DNA from: CALAED01 sp036555725
GTDB lineage: Bacteria; Actinomycetota; Actinomycetes; Streptosporangiales; Streptosporangiaceae
Direction of reading: 5' to 3'
NCBI GenBank assembly: GCA_036555725.1
Contig: DATBKU010000110.1
Location: forward strand, 1 to 64,000
DNA: 64,000 nucleotides
Position numbers and translations under genes: made by a program. The notes under the pieces were generated by a model, which ran no database searches, was not told the origin of the DNA, and saw only the letters and a list, made by a program, of their open reading frames with translations. Positions 22,839-31,700 of the stretch are shown piece after piece (the stretch's first letter is position 1; every line of letters begins with the position of its first letter).

Positions 22839-24077
22839 GTGGCCACTGAGCCAGTTCAACCTGCCATTTCCGTCAATTCTCACGATTCCACCCCCAGCGC
22901 TGAAGCCGGGGACCCCACGCCGTACGACAATGATCCGGCCTTCGCGTTGCATCGCGGGGGCAAGCTGGCGGTTCGGTCCATCGTGCCGGTTCGCGACAAG
23001 GACGACCTTTCGCTCGCGTACACGCCCGGCGTGGCCCGGGTCTGCAGCGCGATCGCCGACGAGCCCGCGTTGCGGCACGACTACACCTGGGTCTCCCGGG
23101 TGGTGGCCGTCGTCACCGACGGCACCGCGGTGCTGGGGCTCGGCGACATCGGTCCCGCCGCGGCGATGCCGGTCATGGAGGGCAAGGCGATCCTGTTCAA
23201 GGAGTTCGCCGATGTCGACGCCGTCCCGATCTGCCTCGACTGCACCGATGTCGACGCGCTGGTCGAGACCGTGACCAGGCTCGCGCCCAGCTTCGGCGGC
23301 ATCAACCTCGAGGACATCAGCGCGCCGCGCTGCTTCGAGATCGAGGACCGGCTGCGCGCGGCGCTCGACATCCCCGTCTTCCACGACGACCAGCACGGCA
23401 CGGCGATCGTCGTGCTCGCCGCGCTGCGCAACGCCGCCCGGATCACCGGCCGGCCGCTGTCCGAGCTGCGCGCCGTCGTGGCAGGCGCCGGCGCCTCCGG
23501 TGTCGCGGTCACCAAGATCCTGCTGAACGCGGGTATCGGCGACATCGCCGTGTCCGACAGCAAGGGCCTGATCTATGCGGGCCGCGACGGCCTCAACCCG
23601 GTCAAGCAGGCGCTGGCGCGCGACACCAACCGGGCCGGTCGCAGGGGCTCGACCGAGGAGGCGCTGCGCGGCGCCGACGTGTTCGTCGGGCTGTCGGGCA
23701 GCACTGTCAGCGAGCAGGCGATCGGCGCGATGGCCGCCGACGCCATCGTGTTCGCCCTGTCCAACCCGACGCCCGAGGTGCACCCGGACGCCGCCCGCCG
23801 GCACGCCAGGGTGGTCGCCACCGGCCGCAGCGACTTCCCCAACCAGATCAACAACGTGCTGGCCTTCCCAGGGGTCTTCCGCGGCGCGCTGGACGTACGG
23901 GCGCACACGATCACCGAGAACATGAAGCTCCGCGCCGCCGAGGCGCTGGCCGACGTGGTGGGCGACGACCTCACCGAGGAGTACGTGATCCCGAGCCCGT
24001 TCGACGAGCGGGTGGCCCCCGCCGTCGTCGCGGCCGTCGCCGACCAGGCCCGCACGGACGGCGTCGCCCGCGGCTGA
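22839..24077 (+). CDS. NAD(P)-dependent malic enzyme
   Basis: 412 residues from GTG 22839 (AAGGGG upstream); the frame is open 57 codons further but without conservation. Motifs: SLAYTPGVARVC, the metal/malate site FHDDQHGTA, and the Rossmann loop VVAGAGASGVAVTKIL. The enzyme converts malate to pyruvate and CO2, linking the TCA cycle to pyruvate. It is a single-domain form without the phosphotransacetylase-like tail. The upstream 289-bp gap, shared with the divergent amino-acid importer, has an 8-bp inverted repeat ACAAGATC (22757-22764)/GATCTTGT (22803-22810). Confidence 0.93.
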   Translation: MATEPVQPAISVNSHDSTPSAEAGDPTPYDNDPAFALHRGGKLAVRSIVPVRDKDDLSLAYTPGVARVCSAIADEPALRHDYTWVSRVVAVVTDGTAVLGLGDIGPAAAMPVMEGKAILFKEFADVDAVPICLDCTDVDALVETVTRLAPSFGGINLEDISAPRCFEIEDRLRAALDIPVFHDDQHGTAIVVLAALRNAARITGRPLSELRAVVAGAGASGVAVTKILLNAGIGDIAVSDSKGLIYAGRDGLNPVKQALARDTNRAGRRGSTEEALRGADVFVGLSGSTVSEQAIGAMAADAIVFALSNPTPEVHPDAARRHARVVATGRSDFPNQINNVLAFPGVFRGALDVRAHTITENMKLRAAEALADVVGDDLTEEYVIPSPFDERVAPAVVAAVADQARTDGVARG

Positions 24078-24174
24078 TCCGGATTTCGTACGGCTTCCGC
24101 AGATGAAGCGGGCATTCGTGCGGCTTCCGCACCTGAGTCGGCTCTATGCACGGCTTCCACTGCCAAACACGTTT

Positions 24175-24216
24175 GTACGGCCGGGTGGCCCCGGGGCGCG
24201 GACCCCCCGGCCGTAC
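24175..24216. terminator. Bidirectional terminator between malic enzyme and NlpC/P60 genes
   Basis: GTACGGCCGGG (24175-24185) pairs perfectly with CCCGGCCGTAC (24206-24216), with a GC-rich loop that can extend the stem. The flanking genes converge here. A degenerate repeat of CGGCTTCC lies just before it (24083-24160). Confidence 0.75.
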
Positions 24217-24227
24217 GTCTGTGGGAT

Positions 24228-24304
24228 CAGGCGACGACCAGGCGACGACCAGGCGACGACCAGGCGACGACTAGGCGACGACTAGGCGACGACTAGGCGA
24301 CGCG
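24228..24304 (-). repeat. 11-bp tandem repeat (7 units) running over the NlpC/P60 stop codon
   Basis: Seven units of (C/T)AGGCGACGAC starting at 24228, 24239, 24250, 24261, 24272, 24283 and 24294. The last three have T first, giving TAG on the minus strand at 24293-24295 (the true stop), 24282-24284 and 24271-24273, one per frame; the first unit gives TGA. The gene end and the array are made of the same unit. Confidence 0.9.
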
Positions 24305-25375
24305 GACGGCGCCGGCGTACGGGCGGCCGGCCAGCGGCGAGATCCGTACGACGTCACCGGTGTGCGGGGCCTGGATCATGTTGCCGCCGCCGACGTACAT
24401 CCCGACGTGATGCAGGTCGGAGTAGAAGAACACCAGGTCACCGGGCACCAGCTGGCTTCTCGACACGTGCCGGCCAGCGTTCCACTGCGCGCCGGTGAAG
24501 TGCGGCAGCGAAATGCCCACCTGCCGGTATGCCCACATCATCAGGCCCGAGCAGTCGAAGGTGTTCGGGCCGGCGCCGCCCCACACGTAGGGCGCGCCGA
24601 GCTTCGACTTGGCGGCGGCCACCGCGCGCAGCGCCTTCGCCGACGCGCCACCGGAGCCGACCGAGCCGCCCGAGCCGCCCGTGCTCGGCGGGGCTTGCGG
24701 CGCCGCGCGCTTCTTCGCCGCGGCCGCCGCCGCGGCCCGCTTCTTGGCCTCCGCCGCCTGTTTGGCCTCTTCCGCACGCTCGGCCTTGACCGCGGCCGCG
24801 AGCTTGTCCTTGTTCTTGGCGAGCAGCGACTCGATGCGCCGCTTCTTCGCGCCGATCTGGTCGGTGAGCGCCTTGACCTCGTTGACGCGGGCGTCCTTGG
24901 CCTTCGTGGCCCGGTCGGCCGCCTCGGTGATGGCGGCGAGTTCCTTGATCCGGTTGCTGTCCTGGTGGGCGAAGTAACCCATCGTCGAGGCCTGGTCGAG
25001 GAACGCCTGCGGGTCGGGCGCGGCGGCGAAGGCGGCGGTGGCCTGGTCGAGCCCGCCGCTCATGTAGGTGCGGGTGGCGACCTCCCGGACCCGGTCCCGT
25101 ACCTGCTGCAGGGTCTGGCGCTGCTCGTCGGCCGTCTGTTCGGCCGCCCGGGCGGCGCGCTGGGCGCCGTCCAGCCGGACGCGCAACCCGTTGTACTGCT
25201 CGGTGAGCACCTCGAGCTGGTTGTTGAGCTTGTCGGCCTCGGCCTTGAGCTCCTTGATGGACGGCTTCGGGTCCGCGCCGGACCGCGACGCCGGAACGAG
25301 GAAGGCGCCGACGGCCACCAGCACGGCAATCGCCGCGCGCAGTGCGAACAGCCCGCGGAGGGTGGTAGAGCCCAC
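24293..25375 (-). CDS. Secreted NlpC/P60 peptidoglycan endopeptidase
   Basis: 360 residues. A signal anchor (about 10-33), a long coiled coil (about 38-220, heptads rich in Lys, Glu, Ala and Gln) and a Gly/Ser linker precede the C-terminal NlpC/P60 domain. Catalytic Cys is in TFDCSGLMMWAYRQ (about residue 272), with His in DLHHVGMYVG and APHTGD. It cleaves peptide stems of the cell wall, like RipA relatives, and the coiled coil probably autoinhibits or localises it. GTG 25375 has GGAGAG upstream. Expression is very likely set by the ydaO riboswitch just upstream. Confidence 0.92.
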   Translation of the reverse strand: MGSTTLRGLFALRAAIAVLVAVGAFLVPASRSGADPKPSIKELKAEADKLNNQLEVLTEQYNGLRVRLDGAQRAARAAEQTADEQRQTLQQVRDRVREVATRTYMSGGLDQATAAFAAAPDPQAFLDQASTMGYFAHQDSNRIKELAAITEAADRATKAKDARVNEVKALTDQIGAKKRRIESLLAKNKDKLAAAVKAERAEEAKQAAEAKKRAAAAAAAKKRAAPQAPPSTGGSGGSVGSGGASAKALRAVAAAKSKLGAPYVWGGAGPNTFDCSGLMMWAYRQVGISLPHFTGAQWNAGRHVSRSQLVPGDLVFFYSDLHHVGMYVGGGNMIQAPHTGDVVRISPLAGRPYAGAVRVA

Positions 25376-25389
25376 CAGCTCTCCTCTCC

Positions 25390-25505
25390 TGTCCGCCTAC
25401 CGGGTTAGCTGACGGGTTCGGGCGAGGAGACGCCCTACCGGAACGCCGTGTGCGGCGGTCCGGATTCACCCCGGGAACGGTTTGGGTCCCCGGCTCCCTG
25501 GACAC
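25390..25505 (-). ncRNA. Cyclic-di-AMP riboswitch (ydaO/yuaA type)
   Basis: Read on the minus strand the leader contains the landmarks of the ydaO family in order: CCGGGGACCCAAA (near 25490), CCCGGGGTGAATCC (near 25470), a small hairpin of CCGCC/GGCG type (25443-25456), and the strongly conserved 3' block CGAACCCGTCAGCTAACC followed by GGTAGGCG (25392-25421). Such riboswitches sense c-di-AMP and in actinobacteria commonly precede NlpC/P60 and resuscitation-factor genes, turning them off when the ligand is high. Boundaries are approximate. Confidence 0.88.
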
Positions 25506-25734
25506 GTGTACGTCCCATGGGACTCGGCGGGCCGGTCGCCGCCCCCTGGGTGGAGGCGGAACGCGACCGATCTCCGAGGATGGTAGGTAACGAAACCGGA
25601 CAACCGCCACCGAGTCACGAAAAGATAACTAGATAAGATCGGAACGGCTGCGACCAGTGACGATGGGATCTCCCTGCGCTATGCATCGGGGCCGGACGGG
25701 ACCTGTCGCAACCGTTCCGAATAGGGTTTGACGC
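25506..25734. other. Intergenic promoter region between NlpC/P60 and quinone-reductase-like genes
   Basis: No gene seen. It should hold the promoter of the riboswitch transcript (minus) and that of the dehydrogenase (plus); a TAGGGT lies 13 bp before the dehydrogenase ATG. Short AT-richer stretch AAAGATAACTAGATAAGATC at 25620-25639. Confidence 0.5.
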
Positions 25735-26703
25735 ATGCTCGCTGTCACCGCCGCCCGAATTGACCCCGACAATCCGCTGAACGGTCTCGAGCTCGGCGAG
25801 CGTCCCGAGCCGGACGTGCCCGATGGCTGGACCACCGTCTCCGTACGGGCGACCGCGCTCAACCACCACGACGTGTGGACGCTGCGCGGAGTCGGTGTCC
25901 GCGAGGACCGGCTCCCGATCGTCCTCGGCTGCGACGCCGCCGGCATCGACGAGGACGGCAACGAGGTCATCGTGCACGCGGTGATCGGCGATCTCGACCG
26001 CGGCGGGGGCGACGAGACGCTCGACCCCAAGCGGTCACTGTTGTCGGAGTCGTACGACGGGACGTTCGCCGAGAAGGTGGCCGTGCCGCGGCGCAACCTG
26101 GTGCCCAAGCCGGCCGAGCTGTCCTTCGAGGAGGCGGCGTCGCTGCCGACGGCCTGGCTGACGGCCTACCGCATGCTGTTCGAGAAGTCGGGGCAGCAGC
26201 CTGGGGCGACCGTGCTCGTCCAGGGTGCGGGCGGCGGCGTGGCGACGGCGCTTGTCGCGCTCGGCTCGGCCGCCGGCTACCGCATGTGGGTAACCGGACG
26301 CAGCGCGGCCAAGCGCGAGCGGGCCCTCAAGCTCGGCGCCGACCAGGCCTTCGAGCCCGGCTCGCGGCTGCCCCAGCGGGTCGACGTGGTCATGGAGTCC
26401 GTCGGGCAGGCCACCTGGGCACACTCGGTGAAGTCGCTGCGGCCGGGTGGGCGGATCGTGGTGTGCGGCGCCACCAGTGGCCCGGCGCCGTCGGCCGAGC
26501 TGACCCGGGTGTTCTTCCAGCAGCTGTCCGTCGTGGGGTCCACCATGGGGACCCGCGACCAGCTGGTACGGCTGGCCCGGTTCTGCGCGTCGACCGGCAC
26601 CCGTCCGGTGATCGACAGGGCGCTCCCACTGACCGAGGCCCGGGCGGGCATCGCCGCGATGGCCGACGGCGACGTCTTCGGCAAGATCGTCTTCACCGTC
26701 TAG
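25735..26703 (+). CDS. Medium-chain dehydrogenase/reductase, quinone oxidoreductase-like
   Basis: 322 residues. MDR fold with N-terminal GroES-like domain (ALNHHDVWTLRGVG) and NADPH-binding loop VQGAGGGVATALVALG (about 161-176). The cysteines that hold structural zinc in alcohol dehydrogenases are absent, which points to a zinc-free quinone or enone reductase, although annotation pipelines usually call the group zinc-binding. Gene stands alone. Confidence 0.85.
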   Translation: MLAVTAARIDPDNPLNGLELGERPEPDVPDGWTTVSVRATALNHHDVWTLRGVGVREDRLPIVLGCDAAGIDEDGNEVIVHAVIGDLDRGGGDETLDPKRSLLSESYDGTFAEKVAVPRRNLVPKPAELSFEEAASLPTAWLTAYRMLFEKSGQQPGATVLVQGAGGGVATALVALGSAAGYRMWVTGRSAAKRERALKLGADQAFEPGSRLPQRVDVVMESVGQATWAHSVKSLRPGGRIVVCGATSGPAPSAELTRVFFQQLSVVGSTMGTRDQLVRLARFCASTGTRPVIDRALPLTEARAGIAAMADGDVFGKIVFTV

Positions 26704-26785
26704 CCGACCGTCCTTACTGTAGCCATCAGCGACGGCGCGACGCCTGAGCTGCCGATGCGGCGCGGCCTAGGGCAATGACGACCGG

Positions 26786-26815
26786 TCCAATGATGGCGGG
26801 TCCAATGATGGCGGG
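26786..26815. repeat. 15-bp perfect tandem duplication abutting the PadR stop
   Basis: TCCAATGATGGCGGG occurs at 26786-26800 and 26801-26815 without a mismatch, ending exactly where the stop codon of the PadR gene (minus strand) begins. Unlike the arrays at sodN and the NlpC/P60 gene, the unit contains no stop. Confidence 0.85.
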
Positions 26816-27544
26816 TCAGTCGTCCTGGGGGCGCTGGAAGATCTCCAGCCGCATGCGCTCGGCGGTCTCTTCGAGCAGCTCCCTGGCGGCCGACAGCGTG
26901 TTCTCGTCGAGCCGGACGCCCCGCCCGGCGACCTGCTGGACGTCATCGGCGAACTTGCGCAGGATCCGGTCCAGCTTCATCTGCCCGAGGGCATCGTCGT
27001 CGCCGGTCGCGGCGGTCCACACGTCCTCCCACGTGTGCCGCCACTCCTCCTTGAGGGCGCGCTTGTGCTGTCTCCAGTCGTCCTTCTGGCGGCGCCACTC
27101 GTCTTTTTGGCGGCGCGCCGACTCCCGCCACGCCTCACGGTCCGCGCGGCCCTGCTCGCGCATGTCGCGCGCGGCCTGGGTGAGCTCCTCGCGCAGGGAC
27201 CGTACGGTCTGGCGTACGTCTTCTTGCACCTCGCGGGCGAACTCCTGCGCGGACGCGGTGATCTCGTCCTCGAGGTCGGCCAGCTCGTCAATGCGGCGTT
27301 CGAGCTCCGCCCGGCCCTTGTCGGTGAGCGAGTAGACCTTCTTGCCCTTGACGACCTCGTGTGTGACGAGACCCTCCTCTTCGAGGCGGGCGAGTCGCGG
27401 ATAGATCGTGCCGGGAGAAGGGGAGTACACCCCGAGGAAGCGATCCTGCAGCAGCCGGATGACCTCGTAGCCGTGCCGCGGGCTCTCTTCGAGCAGCTTG
27501 AGCAGGTACAGCCGGAGCCGGCCGTGACCGAAGACGGGGCTCAT
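26816..27544 (-). CDS. PadR-family transcriptional regulator with long coiled coil
   Basis: 242 residues. The winged helix (about 8-85) shows the PadR hallmarks LLEESPRHGYEVIRLL and SPGTIYPRLARLEEEGLV. A long charged helix follows (about 85-200, with a run of WR/RQKDEWRRQ repeats), then a C-terminal helical segment; this is much longer than a minimal PadR protein. ATG 27544 overlaps the stop of the DUF4097 gene by 4 bp, so the pair are co-expressed. Likely represses its own operon through the palindrome at 28417. Confidence 0.88.
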   Translation of the reverse strand: MSPVFGHGRLRLYLLKLLEESPRHGYEVIRLLQDRFLGVYSPSPGTIYPRLARLEEEGLVTHEVVKGKKVYSLTDKGRAELERRIDELADLEDEITASAQEFAREVQEDVRQTVRSLREELTQAARDMREQGRADREAWRESARRQKDEWRRQKDDWRQHKRALKEEWRHTWEDVWTAATGDDDALGQMKLDRILRKFADDVQQVAGRGVRLDENTLSAARELLEETAERMRLEIFQRPQDD

Positions 27545-28356
27545 TGGTCGCTTCCCTTCATGTCCTCGTCAGGCCTGCTGAGGAGGGTGATGCTGCCGGA
27601 CACCGTGCTGACGTTCAGCTGGCCCTCGCCGGCGCCCAGCGTGCCGGCGAAGGACTTCGTCATCGCCCGCTCCAGACGCTGCACCTCGGGAAACGATGTG
27701 TCCACCCGCCCGGCCGCGGCGTTCAAGGTGACCTGTGCGGACGTCGACGCGGGCAGCCGCAGCGCCACCTCGCCCGACACCGTGCTGATCCGTACGCGGC
27801 TGTCCTTGGCCAGGTCGACGTCGGCGGCGACCCGCCCGCTCACCGTCGTCGCGCTCAGCTCCGCCACCGAGCCGTGGGCCAGCGTCAGGTCGCCGGAGAC
27901 CGAGTTGAAGCTCACCGCGCCGTCGAGGCCCTGCGCCTCGATGAGCCCGGACACCGTGTTGGCGTCGATCTTCCCGGTCACGCCGTCGAGCGTGACGTTG
28001 CCCGAGCCTGACTTGATGGAGGTGCGGGCGGAGAGGCCGGCGACGACGGCACTCGCCGTGATCAGGGTGATCGTGACGGGGCAGTCGGCCGGGACTGTCA
28101 CGGTGACCTCGGCCTCACACCGGATGTTGCGCAGCCACTTCAGCACGCCCTCCCACATCAGGTTCTCATGGGAGATGCTCAGCATGCCCGCCTCGTGCGA
28201 AACCTGCAGCGGCTGGCCGTCGACCGTGGCGACGTGCAACGACGGCGGGTCATCAGTGGCGAGGATGGAGATGCTCCCCGCCACGAGGGTGATCTTCAAC
28301 GCCACCACGCCGTCGAAGTCGAGCGTGGTCGGCTCGTCGATCGTCCACCGCGACAT
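27541..28356 (-). CDS. DUF4097 family beta-strand repeat protein
   Basis: 271 residues from ATG 28356; upstream codons are unconserved. The C-terminal two thirds is a DUF4097 adhesin-like right-handed repeat with recurring SG.V/TVSG units (GSGNVTLDGVTGKIDANTVSG, NSVSGDLTL, TVSGEVALRLP, STVSGSITLL). No signal peptide or membrane segment is seen, so it is cytoplasmic or peripheral. These proteins are regularly paired with PadR regulators; their function is unknown, with envelope-stress sensing suggested. Confidence 0.82.
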   Translation of the reverse strand: MSRWTIDEPTTLDFDGVVALKITLVAGSISILATDDPPSLHVATVDGQPLQVSHEAGMLSISHENLMWEGVLKWLRNIRCEAEVTVTVPADCPVTITLITASAVVAGLSARTSIKSGSGNVTLDGVTGKIDANTVSGLIEAQGLDGAVSFNSVSGDLTLAHGSVAELSATTVSGRVAADVDLAKDSRVRISTVSGEVALRLPASTSAQVTLNAAAGRVDTSFPEVQRLERAMTKSFAGTLGAGEGQLNVSTVSGSITLLSRPDEDMKGSDQ

Positions 28357-28416
28357 CGCACCGTGCCTTTCCGTGGGAGCGCTGCAGGGCAGGCTGACGC
28401 CGCCCACTAGGAAATA

Positions 28417-28426
28417 CGATATATCG
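28417..28426. promoter_or_regulatory. Palindromic operator candidate (CGATATATCG) upstream of DUF4097-padR
   Basis: CGATATATCG is a perfect 10-bp palindrome 60 bp before the DUF4097 start, and a related half ATGTATCGCG follows at about 28446-28455. AT-rich ATATATCG-type boxes are typical of PadR autoregulatory sites, so the neighbouring PadR is the obvious binder. Confidence 0.6.
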
Positions 28427-28471
28427 CGTTTGGGAAATGTCAAGATGTATCGCGTCGCTCGGGTCGGCGGG

Positions 28472-28645
28472 TCAGTCCTCGTCGTCCAGCCGGGCCAGCC
28501 ACGTGGCGAGCCGCTCGACCGGGATCTCGAACTCCGGGTTCAGATCGACGAACTCCTGGAGCCGGTCGGCCACCCAGGCGAAGGAGACCTCCTCCTCGCC
28601 CCGCCGGGCGACGAGTTCCTCGATCCCCCGATCGGTGAAATACAT
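28472..28645 (-). CDS. Small conserved actinobacterial protein (DUF6104-like)
   Basis: 57 residues from ATG 28645: starts MYFTDRGIEELVARRG, central AWVADRLQEFVDLNPEFE, ends TWLARLDDED. I recognise it as a small conserved actinobacterial family of unknown function, cytoplasmic and acidic. GGAAAGG precedes this ATG; an in-frame ATG five codons upstream is an alternative. It lies downstream of the kgd terminator. Confidence 0.7.
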   Translation of the reverse strand: MYFTDRGIEELVARRGEEEVSFAWVADRLQEFVDLNPEFEIPVERLATWLARLDDED

Positions 28646-28672
28646 GACGTGCCTTTCCATGCCTCGGCCACC

Positions 28673-28706
28673 GTCGTGATCAGGCACCGGGGCGCCTGAT
28701 CACGAC
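28673..28706 (-). terminator. kgd transcription terminator
   Basis: Perfect 13-bp stem GTCGTGATCAGGC (28673-28685) with GCCTGATCACGAC (28694-28706) and an 8-base loop, 15 bp past the kgd stop codon. It separates kgd from the small gene downstream. Confidence 0.85.
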
Positions 28707-28720
28707 AGAGTCAAAGAGAG

Positions 28721-31700
28721 TTACGCGTCGCCGAAGAGCAGGGCGAGCAGCGCCTCCTGCTCGGCCTGATGCAGCTTGGCGGAGCCCACCGCGGGCGACG
28801 AGCTGGCCGGCCGTGACGCCCGCGACAGCGTACGTCCGTCGAGGTGGGCCGGCAGCTTGAGCGCCATGAATGGCCAGGCACCCATGTTGGCCGGCTCGTC
28901 CTGCACCCAGACGACCTCGGAGGCCGACGGGTACTTCGCCAGCTCCGCCTTGATCTCGTCGATCGGCGGCGGGTAGAGCCGCTCGACCTGGACGATCGCC
29001 GTGTCGGTCGCCCCCGCCCGCTGCCTGGCGGCGGCCACGTCGTAGTGGATCTTGCCGGAGGTGAGCAGCACGCGCCTGACCTTCGAGGGGTCGAGCTCCG
29101 CGTCGTACGGGATCACCGGGAGGAAACTGCCGCTGGTGAACTGCTCGGTAGACGACGTCGCGCCCTTGTGCCGCAGCAGCGACTTGGGCGTGAAGATGAT
29201 CAGCGGCTTGCCACGCCCGGATAGCACCTGCCACCGCAGCAGGTGGAAGTAGTTGGCCGGGGTGGTCGGGTAGGCGACCGTCATGTTGTCCTGCGCGCAC
29301 AGCTGGAGGTAGCGCTCGATGCGCGCGGAGGAGTGATCGGGGCCCTGCCCCTCGTAACCGTGCGGCAGCAGCATCACCAGCGGGGAGCGCTGGCCCCACT
29401 TCGGCTCGCCCGACGACACGAACTCATCCAGGATCGACTGGGCGCCGTTGGCGAAGTCGCCGAACTGGGCCTCCCAGCAGACCAGCGCGTCCGGGCGGGT
29501 GAGCGCGTAGCCGTACTCGAAGCCGACCGCGGCGAACTCGCTCAGCAGCGAGTCGTGCACGTAGAACTTCGAGGTCCCCGTGCCGAACTGCTTGAGCGGC
29601 GTGTACTCCTCGCCGGTCCTGCGGTCGACCAGCACCGAGTGCCGCTGACCGAACGTGCCCCGCCGGGTGTCCTGGCCGACCAGCCGTACCGGCCGGCCGT
29701 CGATCAGCAGGGAGCCGAACGCGAGCAGCTCGCCGGTGGCCCAGTCGATCGCGTCTTCCTCGATCATCTGGGTGCGGCGCTGCAGCATCGGCTGCAGGCG
29801 CGAATGCGGCGTGAACCCGTCGGGCAACGTCACCTGCGTCTCGATGACCCGCTTCACCGTCTCCTGTGGGATCGCCGACTGTACGGCGGTGTGGTCGATC
29901 GGGATGCGTTCCTCGGCATCGGGCTTGACCACCGAGCCGGGTTCCAACGGGCGCTTGGCCGCCTCGCGGGTCTCGGTGAAGGCCCGCTCCAGCTGCTCCT
30001 GGTAGTCGCGCAGCGCGTGCTCGGCCTCTTCGACCGTGATGTCGCCGCGGCCGATCAGCGCCTCGGTGTACAGCTTGCGGACCGAGCGCTTGGCATCGAT
30101 CAGGTCGTACATCAGCGGCTGCGTGAACGACGGGTTGTCGGCCTCGTTGTGCCCGCGCCGCCGGTAGCAGACGAGGTCGATGACGACGTCCTTCTTGAAC
30201 ACCTGCCGGTAGTCGAAGGCCAGCTGGGCGATGCGGAAGCACTGCTCGGGGTCGTCGCCGTTGACGTGGAAGATCGGCGCCTGGATCATCCGGGCCACGT
30301 CGGTGGCGTACACGCTGGACCGCGAGTACTCCGGTGCCGTCGTGAAGCCGACCTGGTTGTTGACCACGACGTGGACGGTGCCGCCGGTGCGGTAGCCGCG
30401 CAGCTGCGACAGGTTGAGCGTCTCGGCCACCACGCCCTGCCCGGCGAACGCCGCGTCGCCGTGGATCAGCACGGGCAGCGCGGTGAACCCGCCCTCGCCG
30501 ACGTCGAGGATGTCCTGCTTGGCGCGGACGACCCCCTCGAGCACCGGGTTGACGGCCTCCAGGTGTGACGGGTTGGCCACCAGGGAGGTACGGATCTTCG
30601 CGCCGTTGGCGGCCACGAAGTCGCCCTCGGCGCCGAGGTGGTACTTGACGTCGCCGGACCCCTGGGCGCTGCGCGGGTCGAGGTTGCCCTCGAACTCGCC
30701 GAAGATCTGGGCGTACGACTTGCCGACGATGTTGGCGAGCACGTTGAGCCGGCCGCGGTGCGCCATGCCGATGACGACCTCGTCGAGGTCGGCGGTCGCC
30801 GCCGCGCCGATGACCGAGTCGAGCAGCGGGATCAGCGACTCGCCGCCCTCGAGGGAGAACCGCTTCTGCCCGACGAACTTGGTCTGCAGGAACGTCTCGA
30901 AGGCCTCGGCGACGTTGAGCCGGCCGAGGATGTGCAGCTGGACCTCGCGGCTCGGCTTCTTGTGCGGCCGCTCGACCCGCTCCTGGATCCAGGCCCGCTC
31001 CTCGGGGTCCTGGATGTGCATGTACTCGATGCCGACCGTGCGGCAGTAGGAGTTGCGCAGCACGCCGAGGATGTCGCGCAGCTTCATCGTCGACTTGCCG
31101 CCGAAGCCGCCGGTGGCGAACTCGCGCTCGAGGTCCCACAGCGTCAGGCCATGCTGCAGAACGTCGAGGTCGGGGTGGCGGCGCTGCTTGTACTCCAGCG
31201 GGTCGGTGTCGGCCATGAGGTGGCCGCGGACCCGGTACGCGTGGATGAGCTCGTGCACCCGGGCGATCTTGGCGACGTCGTCCTCGTGGGTGGCCACGAT
31301 GTCCGGCACCCAGCGCACCGGTTCGTATGGGATGCGCAGCGCCTCGAAGATCTCGTCGTAGAAGCCGTCCTCGCCGAGCAGCAGCTGGTGGATGCGGCGC
31401 AGGAAGTCGCCGGACTGGGCGCCCTGGATGATGCGGTGGTCATACGTCGACGTCAGCGTCATCGTCTTGCTGATCGCCAGCCGGGCCAGCGTCTCGGGGG
31501 AGGCGCCGGCGTACTCGGCCGGGTATTCCATGGCGCCGACGCCGATGATGCAGCCCTGGCCGAGCATCAGCCGGGGCACGGAGTGGACGGTGCCGATCGT
31601 GCCCGGGTTGGTGAGGCTGATCGTGGTGCCCTGGAAGTCGTCCAGCGTCAGCTTGTTGCCGCGCGCCTTGCGGATGATCTCCTCGTACGCTGCCCAGAAC

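Noticed and set aside
24228..24304. Regular 11-bp repeats considered as a CRISPR array
   Set aside because: Units are contiguous, without spacers, and far too short; no cas genes are nearby.
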